From positions 62,001-126,000 of the forward strand of contig CAWJWD010000006.1 in assembly GCA_963846505.1 (NCBI GenBank): 64,000 nt of DNA, read 5' to 3'. Shown here piece after piece: positions 33,117 to 41,365 of this stretch. Under the pieces are notes generated by a model. The model was given only the letters and a program-made list of their open reading frames with translations, did no database searches and was not told the origin of the DNA. The stretch's first letter is position 1, and every line of letters begins with the position of its first letter. This DNA is from JACVRW01 sp963846505. Its GTDB lineage: Bacteria > Actinomycetota > Thermoleophilia > Solirubrobacterales > Thermoleophilaceae. A program made the translations under genes and the position numbers.

Positions 33117-33974
33117 CTAGGAACGGACGAACACCGGCGCGCCCAGCGGCACGCGCTGCATCAGCGTGGCCAGCGGCCCGTCCGCGGCTCGCAGGCAGCC
33201 GGCCGACGCGGCGGCGCCGATCGTGTCGGGCGAGTCCGTGCCGTGGATCGCGATCCGGTTGCCGCCCTGCCAGCCCGGCGGCAGGTGCTCCTGGTAGCCG
33301 TTGAGCGCAAGGATGCAGCAGCCGTAGTAGGCGCCGAAGCGACTGCCGGGCAGCTTGTCGGTGACCGCGAAGCGGCCCGTCGGCGTCGGCGACCCGGGAC
33401 GGCCGATCGCCACGCGCACGCGCTCGACGGTACGGCCGAAGCGGCGCAGCTCGACGCGGCGCGCCGAGAGGTCGGCGTGCAGCGACCAGGCGGTGCGGCG
33501 CAGGCGCAGCGCCGGATCGCGGCGGTCCGCCCAGGCCAGGCGGCCGTTCGAGCGGGCGGTGGTGACGAGGCCGAGCCAGCGCCCCCGCTCGGCGGCCACG
33601 CCCAACGCTCGAACCGAGCCGAACTCCGTGCGCGGCTCGAGTTGCGTGTCGACCTTGCCACCCGGGCGCGAGCGCAGCGCGAGCGTGTCGCGCAGCACCG
33701 CGATGCGGCTGATGCCGCGTGGCTTGGGCTTGGGGGCGGCCGGCAGCGTGGTCTCGGTGCGCTCGGCGACCTGCTCGGGGCGAGCCTCGGTCAGCAGCGG
33801 CAGCGCGCCGGGCGTGTCGGCGTCGGTACGGGTCTCCGGCGCAGGCGGGAAGCCCTGCGGAGCGCCCGTGGCGGAGCTGGCGCTCTGGTCGAGCGCGAGC
33901 ACGATCAACGAGACGGCAGCGACGACGGCGACGACGATCGCCGCCAGCAGCGGGACGACGGGGCGGGCGGACAT
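33117..33974 (-). CDS. L,D-transpeptidase (YkuD family), membrane anchored
   Basis: 285 residues from ATG 33974. An N-terminal anchor (VVPLLAAIVVAVVAAVSLIVLALD) and a Pro-rich linker lead to an SH3-like stretch (about 80-150) and the YkuD domain (about 165-285). The catalytic motif is IHGTDSPDTIGAAASAGCLR (H...SxGCxR), complete. It forms 3-3 cross-links in peptidoglycan or attaches proteins, at the outer face of the membrane. No signal peptidase site is obvious, so it likely stays anchored. Confidence 0.92.
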   Translation of the reverse strand: MSARPVVPLLAAIVVAVVAAVSLIVLALDQSASSATGAPQGFPPAPETRTDADTPGALPLLTEARPEQVAERTETTLPAAPKPKPRGISRIAVLRDTLALRSRPGGKVDTQLEPRTEFGSVRALGVAAERGRWLGLVTTARSNGRLAWADRRDPALRLRRTAWSLHADLSARRVELRRFGRTVERVRVAIGRPGSPTPTGRFAVTDKLPGSRFGAYYGCCILALNGYQEHLPPGWQGGNRIAIHGTDSPDTIGAAASAGCLRAADGPLATLMQRVPLGAPVFVRS

Positions 33975-34119
33975 CCTTTTCCGGACTTCGGGAGGGGCTG
34001 GGGACGCAGCGACCGCCCGTCGCGCAACTGGACGAACGTTCGATGCGCGGCTCGATCCGTCGAGCCGGTGAAGGTCAAGGCTTCCCAAGCGGCGGTGCTG
34101 GAAAACCTCCGAAATTCGC

Positions 34120-34134
34120 GTTACTGTCGGTAAC
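34120..34134. promoter_or_regulatory. Inverted repeat immediately upstream of the TetR gene
   Basis: GTTAC-TGTCG-GTAAC ends five bases before ATG 34140. Size and position suit an autoregulatory TetR operator. No Shine-Dalgarno separates it from the start codon, so the message may be leaderless. Confidence 0.55.
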
Positions 34135-34139
34135 AGCAA

Positions 34140-34865
34140 ATGCCGGCCACCGCGAAGCGCAGCTACCGCATGACCGCCCGCGCCACCGCCGCACGAGCGA
34201 CGGCCGAGCGGATCCTCGACGCCGCCATCGACGTCTTCTGGGAACGGCCGACGGACACGATCTCGCTCGAGCAGGTCGCTCGCCGCGCGGGCGTGACCAA
34301 GCAGACGGTCCTGCGCCGCTTCGAGAGCAAGGACCGGCTGCTCGCCGCGGCGGGCGAGCGCTCGCTGGCACGCGTGCGGGCCGAGCGCGACGACGTGACC
34401 CCCGGCGACGCCGCGGGCGCGATCCGGACGCTGTCGAGGCACTACGAGCGGACCGCGGACGGCGTCCTGCGACTGTTGGCCGAGGAGGACCGCAACCCCG
34501 CGCTGCGCGAGTTCGCCGACCGCGGGCGCGACTATCACGCCGGCTGGTGCGAGCACGTCTTCGCGCCGGCGCTCGACGCGTTGCAGGAGCCCGAGCGAGA
34601 CCGCCGGCTCGCGCAGCTGATCGCCGTCTGCGACGTCTACACCTGGAAGCTGCTGCGCCGCGACCGCGGCCTGGGTCCGCAGGAGACCGAGCTCGCCCTG
34701 TGGGAGCTGCTCGAACCACTGATCGGAGGACGCCGTGAGCCGCGTGCTCGCCTACACCTCGCCCGCCCGCGGGCACCTGTTCCCGCTCACGCCGATCCTC
34801 GCCGAGCTGCGCGCACGCGGCCACGACATCGCCGTGCGCACGCTCTCCTCGCAGGTCGAGCCTGA
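34140..34865 (+). CDS. TetR-family regulator next to a glycosyltransferase
   Basis: Helix-turn-helix domain: ERILDAAIDVFWERPTDTISL followed by VARRAGVTKQTVLRRFESKDRLL (about residues 22-65). The TetR fold runs to about residue 198 (ELALWELLEPLIGGRR). The open frame continues to 34865 with meaningless Arg/Ala-rich sequence overlapping the glycosyltransferase. The natural end is probably near 34738, where GTGAG would give a stop-start overlap if one base were restored. It likely controls itself and the downstream gene through the repeat at 34120-34134. Confidence 0.8.
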   Translation: MPATAKRSYRMTARATAARATAERILDAAIDVFWERPTDTISLEQVARRAGVTKQTVLRRFESKDRLLAAAGERSLARVRAERDDVTPGDAAGAIRTLSRHYERTADGVLRLLAEEDRNPALREFADRGRDYHAGWCEHVFAPALDALQEPERDRRLAQLIAVCDVYTWKLLRRDRGLGPQETELALWELLEPLIGGRREPRARLHLARPRAPVPAHADPRRAARTRPRHRRAHALLAGRA

Positions 34866-35972
34866 TGCGCGAGCGCGACTTCGACGCGGCACCGATCGAT
34901 CCGGCGATCGAGGCGATCGAGCACGACGACTGGCGCGAGCGCGGGTCGCAAGCCGCGCTGCGCAGCGCCGTCCGCACGTTCTGCGCTCGAGCCGAGCACG
35001 ACGCCCCGGACCTGCGCCAGGCGCATCGAGGAGCAGCGGCCGGACGCGGTGATCGTCGACGTCCAGAGCTGGGGCGCCCTGGCGGCCGCCGAGGCCTGGG
35101 GCGGTCCGTGGGCCGCCTTCTGCCCGTACCCGCTGCCGCTCCCCTCGCGCGACGCGCCGCCGTTCGGTCCCGGCCTGCCGCCCGCGCGCGGTCCGCTCGG
35201 CCGGCTACGCGACCGCGCGCTGCGCCCGCTCGTGTTCGGAGCGGCCGAGCGGATCGTCGTCAGCCGCCTGAACGAGGTGCGCGCGCGGGTCGGCGTCGGG
35301 CCGGTCGACGCCACGACGATGTTCACCCGTCCGCCGCTGATGCTCTACATGACCGCCGAGCCGTTCGAGTACCCGCGCTCCGACTGGCCGCCGAACGTGC
35401 GGTTGGTCGGCCCGTGCGCCTGGGATCCGCCGGCCGAGCCGCCCGTCTGGCTCGACGCGATCGAGCGCCCGCTCGTGCTCGTCACCACCTCGTCGGAGTT
35501 CCAGGACGACGGCCGCCTCGTGCGCACCGCGCTCGAGGCGCTCGCGGGCGAGGACGTGGAGGTGGTCGCCACGCTGCCGGCCGCCGACGCCGCCGGCTTC
35601 GACGTCCCTGCCAACGCGCGCGTCATGGCGTTCGTCCCGCACGGGCCGCTGCTGGAGCGAGCGGCCTGCGCGATCACCCACGGCGGCATGGGCGCGACGC
35701 AGAAGGCGATCGCCCGCGGCGTGCCGGTCTGCGCCGTGCCGTTCGGGCGCGACCAGCTCGAGGTCGCGCGGCGCGTCGAGGTCGCGGGCGCGGGCACGCG
35801 GCTGCCGCTGAGCAAGCTCGGGCCGGACCGGCTGCGTGCCGCGGTGCGCGAGGCGATGACCCGGCGTGCCGGAGCGGAGCGCATCGCCGCGGCGTTCGAC
35901 CGGGCCGGCGGGCCGGTCGCCGCCGCCGACGCGTTCGAGCGGGAGCTGCTGGCCGCTCCGCGCCCGGCCTGA
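34735..35972 (+). CDS. Glycosyltransferase (GT1/MGT-like), frameshifted twice
   Basis: About 412 residues when joined. It starts at GTG 34735 with SRVLAYTSPARGHLFPLTPILAELRARGHD, the usual GT1 N-terminus. The frame changes near 34860 (continuing MRERDFDAAPIDPAIEAIEHD) and near 35022 (continuing RIEEQRPDAVIVDVQSWGALA), each like one extra base. The sugar-nucleotide half carries FVPHGPLLERAACAITHGGMGATQKAIARGVP, the conserved donor-binding motif. It probably transfers a sugar to a lipid, macrolide or flavonoid-like acceptor. The preceding TetR gene with its palindromic operator suggests an inducible detoxification or secondary-metabolism pair. The breaks are most simply sequence errors. Confidence 0.82.
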
Positions 35973-36014
35973 CGGACGCGGAGCCTCCTCGACCTCCTCG
36001 ACCTGGCGGAATCC

Positions 36015-36686
36015 CTAGGCCAGGACCTGACGTGAGGCGAGGTGCGCGCCGACCTTGCGCTTGACGCGCTGCAGCGCGTTGTCGACGGTCTTCGTGTCGC
36101 ACTCCAGGCGCTCGCCGATCGCCTCGTAGCTGTGGCCGTCGAGGTAGAGCGAGAGCACCGAGCTCTCGAGGTCGGAGAGAACGCTCGAGAGGCAGGCGAC
36201 GAGGCTGCGCAGCTCCTCGGAGGAGATGACCTGGTTGGCCGGGTCGTGCGCGGTGGGGCCGGGCAGCAACTCGTCGAGCGTCGGATCGCCGTCGCCCCCA
36301 CTGGCGGCCGGAGTCTGCGAGAAGGAGACGTACTCGTTGAGCGGCGTGTGCTTGTTGCGGGTCGAGGTCTTGACCGCGGTGATGATCTGGCGCGTGATGC
36401 AGAGCTCGGCGAAGTTGCGGAAGCTCGACTCGCGGTCCGAGCGGTAGTCGCGCACCGCCTTGTAGAGCCCGACGAGGCCCTCCTGGATGAGATCGTCGGA
36501 GTCGCCGCCGATCAGGAAGTAGGACGACGCCTTGAGCCGCACGAAGCCGTGATACCGCTTGACGATGCGGTCGTAGGCGTCCTTCTTGCCCTGCTTCGCG
36601 AGCGCGATCAGGTAGTGATCATCAAGATCGACTGAAGGTTGAGACTTGGCGGTGGTACGGCGAGTTGCAACAGCGGGAGTGGCCAT
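36015..36686 (-). CDS. sigH: Sigma factor of the SigH/Spo0H type
   Basis: 223 residues. Region 2 reads AYDRIVKRYHGFVRLKASSYFLIGGDSDDLIQEGLVGLYKAVRDYR and FAELCITRQIITAVKTSTRNKHTPLNEYVSF, very close to my memory of Bacillus SigH. Region 4 reads LSDLESSVLSLYLDGHSYEAIGERLECDTKTVDNALQRVKRK. It directly follows cysS-rlmB, the same place sigH has in Bacillus, which makes orthology likely. Here it cannot be assumed to drive sporulation. Transcription appears to start from its own -35/-10 (36835-36840, 36812-36817) with a structured leader. Confidence 0.93.
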   Translation of the reverse strand: MATPAVATRRTTAKSQPSVDLDDHYLIALAKQGKKDAYDRIVKRYHGFVRLKASSYFLIGGDSDDLIQEGLVGLYKAVRDYRSDRESSFRNFAELCITRQIITAVKTSTRNKHTPLNEYVSFSQTPAASGGDGDPTLDELLPGPTAHDPANQVISSEELRSLVACLSSVLSDLESSVLSLYLDGHSYEAIGERLECDTKTVDNALQRVKRKVGAHLASRQVLA

Positions 36687-36763
36687 CGAACGCTCCTCTC
36701 GAACCCCTTGCGGAGCCCTTCAAAGCCTCGTGGCGCGCTACCTCCCCTGGCGGCGCCTATCTC

Positions 36764-36796
36764 GCTGAAGTTCGAGCCCTCAAGCTCGACTTCAGC
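36764..36796 (-). promoter_or_regulatory. Leader hairpin of sigH
   Basis: On the minus strand, GCTGAAGTCGAGC (36796-36784) pairs with GCTCGAACTTCAGC (36777-36764), with one bulged A and a six-base loop. It lies within the leader between the promoter and the start codon at 36686. There is no U-run, so it is not a simple terminator. A post-transcriptional control element is possible. Confidence 0.5.
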
Positions 36797-36811
36797 CTCA
36801 ACTAGGCGGCG

Positions 36812-36840
36812 AGTATGGGGCAGTTATGGAGCCCTGTCAA
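36812..36840 (-). promoter_or_regulatory. Sigma-70-type promoter of sigH
   Basis: TTGACA (36840-36835) and CATACT (36817-36812) on the minus strand are separated by exactly 17 bases. The -35 element overlaps the last codons of rlmB. The transcript would have a leader of about 120 bases. Confidence 0.65.
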
Positions 36841-37545
36841 GGGCGAACGCGAAAATGCAGGATTCCGTACACCAGCGCGGCCGCCGCGGTCGAGACGTTG
36901 AGGGATCCAACCCGGCCGTGGTTGGGCAGCGCGACCAGCTCGTCGCAGGACTTGGCGACCCGCGGGCCGCAGGCCCCTTCCCTCCGAGCCGAGCACGAGC
37001 ACGACGCGGCCGCGGTAGTCCGGTGGTCGTAGGGCACACGTGCCTCGGCAGCCGCGCCGTAGACCCATGTCTCGCGCCGCTTGGCGTCCCCCAGCCAGTC
37101 GGCCAGGTTGCGCACCCGCGCGACCGGAAGGTGCTCCACCGCCCCGGCCGACGCCTTGCAGACCGCCGGCGTGACCTCGGCGCTGCGACGCTCGGGGATC
37201 ACGATGCCCGCACACCCCGCCGCCTCGGCCACCCGGCAGACCGCGCCGAGGTTGTGCGGATCCTGGACCTCGTCGAGGCAGAGCACGAGCGCGTCGTCGG
37301 CACGCAGCAGGAGATCGGGGTCGACGTAGCGGTAGGGCGCCGACGTCGGCGCAGATGCCCTGGTGCTCGCGCGTCTCGGCCCGCTCGCCGATCTCCTCGG
37401 CCGTCGCGACCGTGACTCGCTCGCCACGCAGCCACTGCTCGCTCGCGGCCCGCTCCGTGGCCCAGATGGCGTGCACGGTGCGCGGACCGCGCAGTGCCTC
37501 CCGCACGGGGTTGCGGCCGTAGAGGATCACGAAGGGCGAGCTCAT
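36837..37545 (-). CDS. rlmB: 23S rRNA 2'-O-ribose methyltransferase, TrmH/RlmB family, frameshifted
   Basis: SpoU-type methyltransferase. The N-terminal substrate-binding part starts at ATG 37545 (MSSPFVILYGRNPVREALRG), which overlaps the cysS stop (ATGA). After a frame change near 37341 the catalytic domain continues: LVLCLDEVQDPHNLGAVCRVAEAAG, VPYDH; a second change near 37028 (one base missing) opens VVLVLGSEGRGLR, the SAM/knot motif; a third near 36972 (one extra C in a C-run) leads to LVALPNHGRVGSLNVSTAAAALVYGILH. Corrected length is about 236 residues with all three knot motifs. It lies in the cysS-rlmB-sigH string, as in Bacillus. Confidence 0.85.
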
Positions 37546-38912
37546 CCGCGGCGGACGAGCCGGGTGCCCTCCGGCGTGTCGCGCGCTTCCCAGCCCTGGG
37601 CGGCCAGCTCGTCGCGAATGCGGTCGGCGGCGGCGAAGTCCTTGTCGGCGCGCGCGCGGTCGCGCTCGGCCGCCAGCTGCTCCAGCTCGACCGACGGACC
37701 GTCCTCGGGATCGCGCTCCAGCAGGCTCTCCAGGCCCAACGCGTGCAGGAGCTCCGGCAGCCGCCCCGGGCCGAGGCGCTCGCCCACGCCCAGGCGCCGG
37801 TTGGCCTCGGCGACCCAGTCGAACAGCACGGCACGCGCGGCCGGGGTGTTGAAGTCGTCTGCGAGCGCGTCGAAGAAGCGCTCGGCCGCGGCGTCGAGCT
37901 CGGGCGGCGCCGGCGCGTCGGGGTCGAGCCGGCGGCCGAGCTCGCGGATGCGCTCGGCGGCCCGACCGGCCTCCTCCAGCAGCTCGGCCGAGAAGGCGAC
38001 CGGCTTGCGGTAGTGCGCGCCGACCAGCCACATCAGGATCGCCTCGCGCCCGAACTGGTCCAGCGCGTTGTGCAGCAGGAAGATGTTGCCGACCGACTTG
38101 GCCATCTTCTCGCGCTCGAGCTCGACCATGCCGTTGTGCATCCAGATCCGCGCCAGCGGCGCCGAGCGCGCCGCCTCGGTCTGGGCGATCTCGTTCTCGT
38201 GGTGGGGGAAGACGAGGTCCGAGCCGCCGCCGTGGATCTCGAAGTCGACGCCCAGCAGCGCCTCGGCCATCGCCGAGCACTCGATGTGCCAGCCGGGGCG
38301 CCCGTCGCCCCACGGCGAGGACCAGTGCGTGTCCTCGCCCGGCTTGAAGCCCTTCCAGAGCGCGAAGTCCTGCGGGTGCTCGCTTGAGCTCGGCGGCGTC
38401 GTCGCCCTCGCCCTGCTGCATGTCCTCGAGCGGCCGGTTGGAGAGCTTGCCGTAGCCGGCGAAGCTCGGCACCGAGAAGTAGACGTCGCCACCCGTCGGA
38501 TAGGCGTGGCCGCGAGTCGACGAGCGACTCGATCAGCTCGATGATCTCCGGCACCATCTCGGCGGCCTTCGGCTCCGCGTCGGGGCGTCCGAGACCGAGC
38601 CGGCCGGTGTCCTGCTCGTAGGCCGCGGTCATCTCGCGCGCGAGCTCGTGGCTGTCGATGCCGCGACGCGCGAGCCGCGTCGTAGATCTTGTCGTTGACG
38701 TCGGTGACGTTGATCACCAGCGTCGCCTCGTAGCCCTCGTGCTCGAGGAAGCGCTTGAGCAAGGAGAACACGACGAACGGGCGTGCGTTGCCGACGTGGA
38801 TGCGCGCGTAGACGGTCGGCCCGCAGGCGTAGATGCCCACCTTGCCGGGCTCGCGCGGCTCGAGCGGGCGCAGGCCGCCGCTGAGCGTGTCGTGGATCTG
38901 CACCGGTCGCAC
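37542..38912 (-). CDS. cysS: Cysteinyl-tRNA synthetase, frameshifted three times
   Basis: Class I synthetase charging tRNA-Cys. It starts at GTG 38912 (VRPVQIHDTLSGGLRPLEP). Motifs: GPTVYARIHVGNARPFVVF (HIGH region reads HVGN), the zinc-site and active-site segment GWHIECSAMAEALLG, HGGGSDLVFPHHENEIAQ and the KMSKS equivalent EKMAKSVGN. Frame changes near 38667, 38512 and 38383 all behave like single inserted bases (GCG-t-CGC, TCG-c-GGC, AAG-c-GAG). Corrected length is about 456 residues, normal for the family. Since the enzyme is essential, sequence error is the likeliest cause. Its TGA overlaps the rlmB ATG. Confidence 0.88.
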   Translation of the reverse strand: MRPVQIHDTLSGGLRPLEPREPGKVGIYACGPTVYARIHVGNARPFVVFSLLKRFLEHEGYEATLVINVTDVNDKIYDAARASRHRQPRARARDDRGLRAGHRPARSRTPRRGAEGRRDGAGDHRADRVARRLAATPIRRVATSTSRCRASPATASSPTGRSRTCSRARATTPPSSSEHPQDFALWKGFKPGEDTHWSSPWGDGRPGWHIECSAMAEALLGVDFEIHGGGSDLVFPHHENEIAQTEAARSAPLARIWMHNGMVELEREKMAKSVGNIFLLHNALDQFGREAILMWLVGAHYRKPVAFSAELLEEAGRAAERIRELGRRLDPDAPAPPELDAAAERFFDALADDFNTPAARAVLFDWVAEANRRLGVGERLGPGRLPELLHALGLESLLERDPEDGPSVELEQLAAERDRARADKDFAAADRIRDELAAQGWEARDTPEGTRLVRRG

Positions 38913-38956
38913 GCTGCGGAAGCGTACGCGCTGCGGCGCGGCGAGGCGACCGCCGC

Positions 38957-40336
38957 TCAGGAGATCGGCGGGCGGCGCGCCGGCCAGCCGATCTCGGCCT
39001 CCAGCTGCGCGGCCAGCGACAGCAGCACGCCCTCGCCGTCGGGCGGAGCGACCAGCTGCATGCCGAGCGGCAGGCCGTCGCGGCTCAGGTTCGGCGCCGG
39101 CACCGAGATCGCCGGCTGTCCGGTCACGTTCCAGACCGACGTGAACGGATAGGTCCTCGACATCCCCAGCAGCGTGCGGGCGGCGCCCATGCCCTCCCAC
39201 TCGGCGGCGGCCGGCGGCGGCATCGCGGAGACCGGCGTCAGCAGCACGTCCGCGTGGTCGAAGATCCGGTTGATGCGGGCGGCGTGGGCGGCCTCGCTGC
39301 GCCGGGACGCCTCGAGCGCGCGCTGCGAGATCAACCCGCCGAGGCGGGCGAAGCCGCGCGTGCGTCGCTGGAGCCGGCCCGGGCGCTCGACCGTGGCGGC
39401 GTCGTCGGCGATGCCGCGCAGATAGCGGGGCAGGAACGCGTTCGCCAGCAGCCCGTAGGCCGGATCGCGCCGCTCGACCGCGTGGCCGAGCCCGCGCAGG
39501 AGCTCGGCCGTCTCGTCGACGGCGGCCCGCAGCTCGGGACTGACGGGCGTGGGCGCCATCGGACGGGTCGAGACCGCGATCCGCAGCCGACCCGGCGCTC
39601 GCGCGGCAGCGGCGGCGAACGACGGCTCCGGCGCGGGGCCGGCGACGGCGTCCAGCAGCAGCGCGGTGTCGGCGACCGTGCGCGTCTCGAAGCCGAGCAC
39701 GCTGAGGCCGTGCCAGGACTCGGCCCGCGGAGCGAGGCTGATGCGATCGCGCTGCGGCTTGAGCCCGACCAGGCCGCAGTTGGCGGCGGGGATGCGGATC
39801 GAGCCGCCGCCGTCCGACGCCGTCGCGGCCGGTACGAGACCCGCCGCGACGGCCGCTCCGCTGCCGCCGCTCGAGCCGCCCGGGCTGCGCTCCGGATCCC
39901 ACGGGTTGCGCGTGACGCCGAACGCGGGCCCCTCCGTCGAGCCCATGATCGCCAGCTCCGGCAGGTTGGTCTTGCCGACCACGACGGCGCCGGCGGCGCG
40001 CAGGCGGCGGACGAAGTCGTTGTCGGCCGCCGCCGGCGTGCCGTTCGCAGCCGTGCCCTGGCCCGTCACCTCGCCGGCGACGTCCTCGGTGTCCTTGACG
40101 GCCAGCGGCACGCCCAGCAGCGGCCGCTCGTCGCCCGCCGCGCGCCGGGCGTCCGCCTGGTCGGCGTCGGTCAGCGCACGCTCGCCGAGCACCTGCCGAA
40201 ACGCGTTCAGCTGTGGATCGAACCGTTCGATGCGGGTCAAGCACAGCTCGGTCAGCTCGCGTGCGGAGACGTCCTTGGCCCGCAGCAGCTCCGTCAGCCG
40301 CACGACGCCCGCGAAGGCCAGCTCGTCGCTCTCCAT
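38957..40336 (-). CDS. Amidase-signature-family hydrolase
   Basis: 459 residues from ATG 40336 (MESDELAFAGVVRLTELLRA); upstream extension is unsupported. The amidase signature is complete: Lys in VPLAVKDTEDVAG, the Gly/Ser loop SPGGSSGGSGAAVAAG, and the catalytic serines in ATASDGGGSIRIPAANCG. It hydrolyses an amide bond, possibly of a small xenobiotic amide. The neighbourhood does not suggest GatA (no gatC or gatB). It lies 44 bases upstream of cysS on the same strand. Confidence 0.92.
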   Translation of the reverse strand: MESDELAFAGVVRLTELLRAKDVSARELTELCLTRIERFDPQLNAFRQVLGERALTDADQADARRAAGDERPLLGVPLAVKDTEDVAGEVTGQGTAANGTPAAADNDFVRRLRAAGAVVVGKTNLPELAIMGSTEGPAFGVTRNPWDPERSPGGSSGGSGAAVAAGLVPAATASDGGGSIRIPAANCGLVGLKPQRDRISLAPRAESWHGLSVLGFETRTVADTALLLDAVAGPAPEPSFAAAAARAPGRLRIAVSTRPMAPTPVSPELRAAVDETAELLRGLGHAVERRDPAYGLLANAFLPRYLRGIADDAATVERPGRLQRRTRGFARLGGLISQRALEASRRSEAAHAARINRIFDHADVLLTPVSAMPPPAAAEWEGMGAARTLLGMSRTYPFTSVWNVTGQPAISVPAPNLSRDGLPLGMQLVAPPDGEGVLLSLAAQLEAEIGWPARRPPIS

Positions 40337-40426
40337 GCGCCGCAGCGTATTCGCTCGCCGCGCGGGGGTCGGCGGTTCGAGGACCATGTTCGGTCAAGAG
40401 GCCCGAACACGTCCGTCCCGCGTGAA

Positions 40427-40804
40427 ATGATGCTTCACGTGACGCATCGGGTCGGGATCGCGTTGGGATTGGTGCTGCTCGCGGCGCTGGCGTTCATGGC
40501 GCCCAGCGCGAGCGCGTCGATCAGCGTCAAGAACGGACACGCGAAGATCGACGTGTCCTGCGCCGCCGGTTCGGCCAGCGCCTGCAGGGGGGTCGTGTCC
40601 TTGCGTCGCAGCATCGACGGCCAGGTGCGCGTGCTCGGCAAGGAGCGCTACTCCGCGGCGCCGGGCGGCAGCAAGCGCGTGAAGGTCAAGCTCAACAAGT
40701 TCGCCCGCCGCCTGCTGGAGGACCGGCCGGCACTCGGGGCGACGCTGCGCTGGACCACCGTGGGTGCGCCGACGCTCAGCAAGAGCGTCCGGCTCGTCGG
40801 CTGA
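40427..40804 (+). CDS. Small secreted hypothetical protein
   Basis: 125 residues (an alternative ATG lies one codon later). Signal peptide with VGIALGLVLLAALAFMAPSASAS and a likely cleavage after ASA. The mature part has two cysteines (VSCAAGSASACRG, a probable disulphide), basic beta-rich sequence and no catalytic motif. It resembles small secreted beta-sandwich proteins found near surface proteins in these actinobacteria. Function unknown; it is the only plus-strand gene between the amidase and ispF. Confidence 0.65.
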   Translation: MMLHVTHRVGIALGLVLLAALAFMAPSASASISVKNGHAKIDVSCAAGSASACRGVVSLRRSIDGQVRVLGKERYSAAPGGSKRVKVKLNKFARRLLEDRPALGATLRWTTVGAPTLSKSVRLVG

Positions 40805-40855
40805 GCACGGACGCGTCGCAGCGGCCGCCGTCGGCGGCGAGAGCGCGGCTCCGTC

Positions 40856-41335
40856 TCAGGCCGTAGCCACGACCATCGCGGTCGCCAGGGCAGCGATTCC
40901 CTCGCCACGGCCCACGAAGCCCATCCCCTCTCCGGTCGTGAACTTGACGCTCACCGCGTCCTCGGCCAGGTCAGCCGCGGCGGCAAGCGCCGCGCGCATG
41001 GCGTCGCGATGCGAAGCGAGCTTGGGCGCCTCGCAGATCACGGTGGCGTCGACGTTGACCGGCGCCAGCCCGCGCTCGCCCAGCAGCCCGCGCACGGCAC
41101 GCAGCAACGCGAGGCTGTCGGCGTCGCGCCAGCGCTCGTCGGTGTCCGGGAAGTGCTGGCCGACGTCGCCGAGCGCGGCGGCGCCGAGCAGCGCGTCGAT
41201 GATCGCGTGCGTGAGCACGTCCGCGTCGGAGTGACCGGCGAGCCCGCGCTCGGACGGCACGGTGACGCCGCCGAGCACGAGCGGCCTGCCCTCGACGAGG
41301 CGGTGGGAGTCCCAGCCGATGCCGCTGCGAGCCAC
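40856..41335 (-). CDS. ispF: 2-C-methyl-D-erythritol 2,4-cyclodiphosphate synthase
   Basis: 159 residues, full length. Starts MARSGIGWDSHRLVEGRPLVLGGV, giving the metal-binding Asp and His (WDSH). Then LAGHSDADVLTHAIIDALLGA, GDVGQHFPDTDERWRDADS and VSVKFTTGEGMGFVGRGEGIAA. It makes the cyclic diphosphate in the MEP isoprenoid pathway. It ends the radA-disA-carD-ispD string. ispD lies about 890 bases upstream, separated by the PHP phosphatase gene. Confidence 0.97.
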   Translation of the reverse strand: MARSGIGWDSHRLVEGRPLVLGGVTVPSERGLAGHSDADVLTHAIIDALLGAAALGDVGQHFPDTDERWRDADSLALLRAVRGLLGERGLAPVNVDATVICEAPKLASHRDAMRAALAAAADLAEDAVSVKFTTGEGMGFVGRGEGIAALATAMVVATA

Positions 41336-41365
41336 CTCCGCCCCTCCTCCCCCGCCCCCCGCGCC

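Noticed and set aside
37542..40397. A single 951-residue minus-strand frame joining amidase and cysS
   Set aside because: The first half of the frame is an out-of-frame shadow of the amidase gene; only the second half has cysS motifs, and those need frame changes.
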